From positions 49,098,080-49,162,079 of the forward strand of contig NC_089227.1 in the NCBI RefSeq assembly GCF_963924675.1: 64,000 nt of DNA, read 5' to 3'. The position numbers and the translations under genes were made by a program. The DNA comes from Phocoena phocoena (taxonomy: Eukaryota; Chordata; Mammalia; Artiodactyla; Phocoenidae). Below the pieces are notes generated by a model that worked only from the letters and a program-made list of their open reading frames with translations, made no database searches and was not told the origin of the DNA. Within the stretch, counting starts at the first letter, position 1; each line of letters starts with the position of its first letter. Shown here one piece after another: positions 57,870-64,000 of this stretch.

Positions 57870-58430
57870 CCAAAGAATTTATATAAAGATCTAAGAAAGT
57901 TGGAGTATTGATAGGAGATGACTTTAATAATAGTACTATTTGTTTCTGGAGATTCAGAAGTTCTTTTCATAGATGGTACTGCTCTCCTCAATCACCAACA
58001 CCTGTGTGATTAATTGCCATCTGTGCTCCCTGGAAACTTGCTAATAGAACATGTCAGGATCTTTAATGAATTTTTAAATGCACCACTTATGGATAATCTT
58101 AAGCACTTTTTATATAAAGGAAATTATGGACCTCCTGTCTAATATATTACATTGATCCAAATAAATGAAATTGAGCCAACCCTTTTGTGTAATGTGACAT
58201 TAAAGTTAAATTAAAAGGTGAGAATAAAGTCTATAGTTACATAATCTATATAGTTTCTAGAATGTAAAAACTGGTCCACCTGCTGAGTCCCCAAATAGGT
58301 CTAGCAGTCAGGAAGGGACTAAGGAGTATTCTCCACTGTCAGGACAGCATATATCTAATGTTCCAATATAAAATTAGCAGAATTGGTCATAGCTTACACT
58401 AAGCAAAAATCTGAATATTTTGATTTATAG
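57870..58430. other. non-genic, nothing recognised
   Basis: AT-rich unique sequence. Confidence 0.4.
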
Positions 58431-58439
58431 ATTTACAAC

Positions 58440-58580
58440 CTCTGTCTGCCACTGAATTCCTATGAGGACCACTTAACCTCTCAGACACTGTATTTTCTCA
58501 GTTCCATAGTAAGGGACAATTATATTGACCTGCCACATAATTACATGAGAACCCCATTAATGGAAAAGAGCTCTTTTCAA
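58440..58580 (+). mobile_element. MIR fragment
   Basis: Forward MIR words: CTGTCTGCCACTGAATTCC, CCACTTAACCTCTCAGACAC, TTCTCAGTTCC, ACATGAGAACC. Diverged. Confidence 0.5.
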
Positions 58581-58919
58581 ACTTAACTTTCTAGAATATA
58601 AATAATGGTCAAAATACTTATTAGTATATCTTTGCTCAAGTTGGTTAACCAGTTTACCTGAGAGTTTATGCTGTAAAAGATGAGCACTGATACAGAGCAG
58701 TGAAAAAAAAAAAAAAAAGAACTCTGTTTTACAGGTAGAAATGTAGAAATAGTGATGTTTGTGAAACTTTGCTATTATAAAAGGAGGGTAAATTGAATGG
58801 TTAATCTAAACACCAAGGAAAATTTTACCTTCACATATATTAACACTAATTTTATTGTACTATCTTTCCAATGACTACAGTAAATGTTTTAGACTGGTAG
58901 CACTGACTTTGCCCAAACC

Positions 58920-59040
58920 TTAGTCATCCTTCCATTCATTGATTCATTCACTCATTGAACAAACACTAATACCTGGTGTTCTGTTTGAACTGTGGTTGGA
59001 ACTGTGCCTTGACCCTACATTCTATCAAAGTTATGTAAGT
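58920..59040 (-). mobile_element. L2 3'-end fragment
   Basis: Reverse L2 start: TTCCATTCATTGATTCATTCAC, TGAACAAACACTAATACCTGG, then GGTTGGAACTGTGCC. Confidence 0.55.
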
Positions 59041-59764
59041 CCAAGATACAAGATGTCCAAACATGAAATTAAAAGAAATTTAAAAGAAACATGAAAAGAT
59101 ACCCAGCATTTATGGGGTGATTTAAAAATAAATGAAAAATCGTATTAAATATGCAGCTTTGTGGCTCTTCAAATTGTTGCTTTATTTTGAAACTAAATAC
59201 GTACTTACATCTTTACTGTATGTCCACTTGTCAGATTTCATTCATTAATCTATTTATCCATGTATGCAACAGGCATTAAAATAAACTAATCTTCCCACAG
59301 TCATATTACAAGCCAGTTCCTACAGCTGTAAAACACAACATTCCTCCAAGAGAAATTGGAGACCAAGGTTTCCTGTAGAAATAAAGCCAAACATTCCTCT
59401 TTCACAAAATCTCCAATAAAGTTGGATAAATACTGTATATCAGTTTCAGCCTAAGTTAGCAACTTGAGTGAGGGTAAATCAGAAGCCTCATTCATGAGGC
59501 CAAGTATTCTGGGGTAAAATAGAACATTAGTGTTAATGAACTGTGACTTTAGGAAATTTCAGAGTAACTTTTTTTGTGTGTTTAATTTGTTCCTTAAAGG
59601 CTAAATTTGAGTAAGATGTATTTCTAATTCTTTTCTCAGTAAAGTCTTTTAAGATTATATTACATTTTCAAATAAAATAATCAATTTTGATATATTTAAA
59701 TGGAGAATAATGTTTTAGAACTTATTTTTATATTATATCATAAAATTTAAAATTTCACAGCAAT

Positions 59765-59870
59765 TTCCCAAACATTATTGAAGGTGTACTTTGGACCAAA
59801 CACTGTGCAAGGCGCTGGTTATACAAAAATGAGCAGTGTCTGGAGGGGACCTGAAAGTGATCAGGCTAGT
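59765..59870 (-). mobile_element. L2 fragment
   Basis: Reverse L2 words: CATTATTGAAGGTGTACTTTGG, CAAACACTGTGCAAGGCGCTGG, TTATACAAAAATGAGCAG. Confidence 0.65.
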
Positions 59871-59879
59871 GTTAACCTT

Positions 59880-62180
59880 TGTTGGTAGTGTACAGAATTT
59901 ATATAAACATAGACTTAACTTTTGAACTAATCAGAGGTATCAGAGCATTTAATGATCAGTTTTAGACTCTTTGAGAAAAAAACCGTAATATTGCAGAGCA
60001 GTAGACAATGGTATCTTATACTCTGGAACCTAAAATAAGAGGTTAGATTACTATGCTTCTTTAATAAGCTTACTAAATTGAATTTTAATTGTTCACACTT
60101 TGAGGCAATGAATAACAAAAACTTCACCTCTGTAATTAAAACTGAGAAGGTCTGTTTTCTCCAAAGATGCCTCAGCTTTAATCATTTTAACCCTGAAGAT
60201 AGCATTTCCTTTCCCACTAGGGCAAACCCACATGAAGTAGCACAGAATTCTGCCCTCATGTAATGGGCTTTTATTTAGTGAAGTGCTTCTGTTGTTCATG
60301 CTTATCTTTTATAATAGCTGTGGGCCACTGTTTTGTCCCAGAAGCTTATATATAGAGCTATCCCTAGACAATATTTTGAAGTGGGCAAAGATTGTTTTGG
60401 ATACTCTCCTTCGAGAACCATTCAGTCATTTTCTGAAGATGTCTACCTACTTCAGTTGCTTGTCATGTTTAATCAGTTGACAATTTTTTGAAATAAAAAA
60501 TTTATTACTCAAAAATAACAAAACTAAATAAGTATAAAATAAATTTAAGTAATTAAATTTTCAAATGATGTTTTTATAAGCTCATAGCATTTATAGTTTG
60601 GAAATCATTAAAGTTTAAAATTATATGAAGATCCTTAGGATACCCTGTAAATGGAGAAATAGGTAATATTTAAATATAAAATTTAAATATAAGTGCATAC
60701 CTTTTAATGAATACATATTAACTTATAAAACATATATCATACATATAAAGTTGTATAAATATGTACTTACGTTTATTTTAGTATATATAAATATATGTAA
60801 AGATATGACATAAATATTATCATATACATACATACATACATATATATATATCTCTCCTCTGAAATTCATTCATTTGTGAAGCCACCTATTTGACAGAGAA
60901 GGAAGAAGATATGTTATCAAGCGAATTTGAAGTTCTGTTAAAAGCTTTAGAGCTACATTTGTATACAATCACTCCTTATAAAGAAAAATACATTTCATAA
61001 TACAAATCCAAATTTGAAGAAAAAAAGCAATTTTGAAGAAAAAATAGATTTTTCTAAAAACTATTTTATTCTGACCCATAGTTTTATGCTCTTTGGAACA
61101 ATTTCATTAACCTTGTATCAAAAGATAGCTAACCTAATGCCATGTATTCTGGAATGGAGTGATCCAAACTAGAATTTTGGTATCTTATTCTTGTTCATAA
61201 TCTTAAACTGTCAAACACAGACTCTCTCTCCTTAATCTCATAATCTCTCCTAGGATTAAGCACTGATTCTTTCCCCATACACAATAATTCTTTTCCCAAG
61301 AGCACTCAGTCGCTTTTAAATTAACTTAACATGAAAAAGTCTCTAAAGCACATAAAGACATTACAAAAAAAAAAATTCTATAGTCAAAGAAATAATCAGT
61401 GAATGGAAGTTATACACATTCTACAATGCATGTAATGTTTAAGACACTTGTAATAAGGATGTTTCTTAGAAAGCAAGAAAGAAAGGGAGGAAGGAAGGAA
61501 AGAAAGGAAGAAGGAAGAAATAAACACATTGTCAGTCTAATTCCTAACTGGCAGTTAAACTTTCAAATTGATAAATTCAAGATGTAAATCCCTAGAATAA
61601 AATCTCCAGCCTTGATCTCAATGAGTAAACTGTGGTACTGATATCCAGAAGGGATAGATTGCTGTCTGGCAAAGCAAATTAAGTTCCTAGATCCTGGCTC
61701 CTTTCGCTTTATGTTTAATATATACACTACGACCTGCTCTACGTCATCTTCTGCCCTCAACCTTAACTTGAAAGGCTCTCTGCCTGTGATGGGCTAGTTA
61801 TTTTATGTTATTAGTCTGAACATAGTTCTAAGACATCCTACCAGGTAGCTTCTAAGGTAGCCTGCAAGTCCCTAGTAGGCCTACAACTTCTGTTATACTA
61901 AATCCAGGTTCTATAAGACGGTCAAAGAATTGGAGAAAAGTACAGCAGAGAGTCAGTGTTAAAAGGTCATATTTTTCAGTATTTTTTGAATTGGTCAAAT
62001 GAGAAGATAGGAATGTGTAGAACAGGAGCATGATAGATATGTTTAAGTGATTTCTAAAAGATTATTATTTCCAAAAAATTGATTATCATTTTCTATTTAA
62101 CTGAAGCCTGGAAAAGAAAAAAATTTTCAGCCTCAAGATTTTGAGATTACTTTGAGGTTTGACTATAAGACTTTCCCAAG
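59880..62180. other. non-genic, very AT-rich sequence
   Basis: No exon or named repeat. It contains a TA/TACA-rich tract at about 60770-60851 and a purine (GGAA/GAAA)n tract at about 61471-61520. Confidence 0.45.
61471..61520 (+). repeat. (GGAA/GAAA)n purine tract
   Basis: About 50 bases of only A and G except for one C near the start, built from GAAA and GGAA units. The mirror-like purine strand could form triplex DNA, and clustered GGAA cores are potential ETS sites. Confidence 0.85.
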
Positions 62181-62184
62181 AGTG

Positions 62185-62400
62185 ATAATCATAAATGACA
62201 TTTATGAAACAATTTCTATGTGCTAAGGCACTCTCTATGTATGTATGTGTTAATTGCTTTAATTCTACAAACAACCCTGTAAGGCAAATATTTATATTAG
62301 CCTTTTATTTTTAAAGATGAAGAGACTGATGCTTGCAGAAATGATATGACTTGCCCTAAAATTTTCAGTTTTATAGTGTAAACCAATAGGGACACAAAAT
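62185..62400 (-). mobile_element. MIR SINE
   Basis: Reverse MIR: CAATTTCTATGTGCTAAGGC, CTACAAACAACCCTGTAAGG, AAAGATGAAGAGACTGATGC, TATGACTTGCCC. Confidence 0.72.
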
Positions 62401-62739
62401 TGACTTTAAAGGTTATATTATCATGAGTGTCTTTGGAATGAATTTTCTGAAAAAGGCTGTAGAGTCTCATTATCTACTTAGGGACAAAGGGCTAAAGTAC
62501 CGATATTTATAAAAATTATACACATTCAGACATACACACATACATCATTTTCATCTTTATTTATTTTGTTCCCAAGCCTAATATTTTGATAATTCTGTGA
62601 GATCAGTTGCATATGTGAGCTCCTTTTAAGAGGAGAACATAATCAGTACGTTTATGGAACAAATTGGAATTGTTTGCTTACTTAGTACTAGAAAGCATTT
62701 TTCTCCTCAAACAGAAATAAAATTAATAAATAAGATATA

Positions 62740-62960
62740 TGAGATATAAGGTTATAATCTGACTATAACTTGGAAGAAAAAATTATAAATATATGTACCA
62801 AAAATTTGGGAAAAAAATAGACTAAAATATTGGAGGTGATTGTCTTGGGGTGGTAGGACTCTAGCCTATTTTCTTCTTTATTCTACACATATTTTCCATT
62901 TTATTTAATGAGTGATTGTTACCCCTATGATGAAAAATATTTAAGTATGGAAATAGGAAA
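62740..62960 (+). mobile_element. L1M 3'-end fragment
   Basis: ATTGGAGGTGATTGTCTTGGGG, GGTAGGACTC, CTTCTTTATTCTACACATATTTTCC and ACCCCTATGATG follow the 3' UTR layout of older L1M elements, like 41110-41270. Confidence 0.5.
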
Positions 62961-63308
62961 TGTAATTACCTAAGGCTATAATGAGAGTCCTAGAGTTAAA
63001 AATATATTATTAAAATAAATTTCTATAAAATATGGGCATCCATTATAGAAATTTCTAGGCATTAATAAGCACATTTGTTAGATTTGGGATCTTAGAAACT
63101 CACTACTTCAAAAGGAAACCTATCTCATTATCAAAATATTAGATATTGTAACTACATATTAGATTTTTAATGTCTACTTATTGGAAACTTCTTTATATTG
63201 ACCTAAATTTTATTTCACTATTGTGGTTTAGACTTAAAAATGTAGAAACAATCCCTAGGTTTAAAAAAGCAATCAAAAGGAATGTTTTGCTGCTTTACTA
63301 GTACTTTT

Positions 63309-63669
63309 TTTTCTCTTTTTTTTTTTTTTCAATTTTACTTATTTATTTTTGTCTGCATTGGGTCTTCGTTGCTGTGTGTGGGCTTTTCTCTAGCTGTGGC
63401 GAGCTGGGGCTACTCTTTGCAATGTGCAGGCTTCTCATTGCAGCGGCTTCCCTAGTTGCGGAGCACAGGCTCTAGGCGCATGGGCTTCAGTAGTTGTGGC
63501 ATACGGGCTCAGTAGTTGTGGCTCGCGACCTCTAGAGTGCAGGCTCAGTAGTTGTGGCGCACAGGCTTAGTTGCTCTGTGGCATGTGGGATCTTCCCAGA
63601 CCAGGGCTCGAACCCGTGTCCCCTGCATTGGCAGGTGGATTCTTAACCACTGTGCCACCAGGGAAGTCC
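63309..63669 (-). mobile_element. CHR-1-type SINE, part of a dimer
   Basis: Full-length reverse CHR-1 from its T-rich tail through GTCTGCATTGGGTCTTC to CCACCAGGGAAGTCCCC. Its tail side carries the target-site copy ACTAGTACTTTT at 63297-63308, but no matching copy lies at its own head. The matching copy is beyond the adjoining CHR-2. Confidence 0.93.
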
Positions 63670-63884
63670 CCCCCTTTTTTTTTTTTTTTGCAGTAGGCGG
63701 GTCTCTCACTGTTGTGGCCTCTCCTGTTGCGGAGCACAGGCTCCGGACGCGCAGGCTCAGCGGCCATGGCTCACAGGCCCAGCCGCTCCGCGGCATGTGG
63801 GATCTTCCCGAACCAGGGCACGAACCCGAGTGCCCTGCATCGGCAGGCGGACTTTCAACCACTGCACCACCAAGGAAGCCCCTC
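63670..63884 (-). mobile_element. CHR-2-type SINE, part of a dimer
   Basis: Full-length reverse CHR-2 from the T15 run and GCAGTAGGCGGGTCTCTCAC to CACCACCAAGGAAGCCCC. Its tail abuts the CHR-1 head with only a few C/G bases between them. The target-site copy ACTAGTACTTTT at 63885-63896 pairs with 63297-63308 across both elements. Confidence 0.93.
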
Positions 63885-64000
63885 ACTAGTACTTTTAAAG
63901 TGCAGCTTTTTTCAAGGTACTCTGCTAAGCAGTGATTGTGGCTTACCAAGATCAATAGAATATGTCCTGTCCTCAAAGAGTTCTCAGTCTATTTGAAGTC

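Noticed and set aside
58703..58718. Tail of a processed pseudogene (A16)
   Set aside because: The sequence upstream is ordinary AT-rich DNA with no coding similarity and no flanking duplication was found.
63545..63976. Open frame of 143 codons on the minus strand, and similar frames at 2613-2895, 13859-14170, 45253-45568, 50982-51332 and 52880-53318
   Set aside because: All run through CHR SINEs; the recurring peptide words (for example SHMPRSGWA, LPMQGTR) are translations of the SINE body, not proteins.
1..64000. CRISPR array, operon, bacterial or plasmid features
   Set aside because: The window is mammalian nuclear DNA; the repeats are SINEs, LINEs, MITEs and microsatellites, with no regularly spaced repeat-spacer structure.

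Overview
This is a window of mammalian nuclear DNA, almost certainly from a cetacean. It carries eight copies of the tRNA-derived CHR family of SINEs of whales and their relatives: five of the CHR-2 type and three of the longer CHR-1 type. There are also 3' ends of young cetartiodactyl L1 elements. I saw no ruminant Bov-tA or BovB, no pig PRE-1, no primate Alu and no rodent B1/B2. Several SINEs keep perfect target-site duplications and long uninterrupted A tails. The background is old MIR, L2, MER5-type hAT and L1M debris, as in any placental genome.

Layout. Bases 1-395 are a degenerate CAC/CAT triplet-repeat tract. Bases 400-6850 are ordinary AT-rich DNA with one MER5 copy, a CHR-2 SINE that splits a small tandem repeat (2649-2853), a MIR and a (CA)24 microsatellite. 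Bases 6900-8545 are the only gene-like feature: a CpG island with GC boxes and a G-run cluster, ending in a candidate first coding exon. Its ATG at 8513 opens ten codons, MSGSPVRLLQ, running in phase 0 into a consensus splice donor (CAG|GTAAGG) at 8543. I could not assign the gene, so the symbol is left blank. If the exon is real, the following 55 kb is most simply its first intron, since I see no convincing further exon. Bases 8543-64000 are intron-like or intergenic DNA: interspersed repeats, a few tandem duplications, and several unique low-divergence-looking stretches (about 28.5-29.06, 33.5-34.25, 35.28-35.50 and 42.77-42.96 kb) that may be conserved regulatory elements.

Most notable observations: (1) two CHR SINEs at 63309-63884 are joined head to tail inside a single pair of target-site duplications, suggesting one retrotransposition of a dimer; (2) an inverted pair of about 120-bp copies of an unidentified element (11970-12090 and 13347-13469) shares a perfect 25-bp core; (3) a 60-bp L1 3'-end insertion has a 15-bp target-site duplication; (4) a CHR-2 SINE lacks 40 bp of its body; (5) a 17-bp perfect inverted repeat spaced like a tiny MITE lies in the first intron; (6) the candidate leader has two small uORFs and a possible 184-bp leader intron.

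No intact protein-coding gene, tRNA, rRNA, CRISPR array or recognisable endogenous retrovirus was found. The open frames in the window are chance frames, CpG-island frames or frames through SINEs, except for the C-terminal end of L1 ORF2 at 42267-42593. All repeat-family names are by eye and were not checked against a library.
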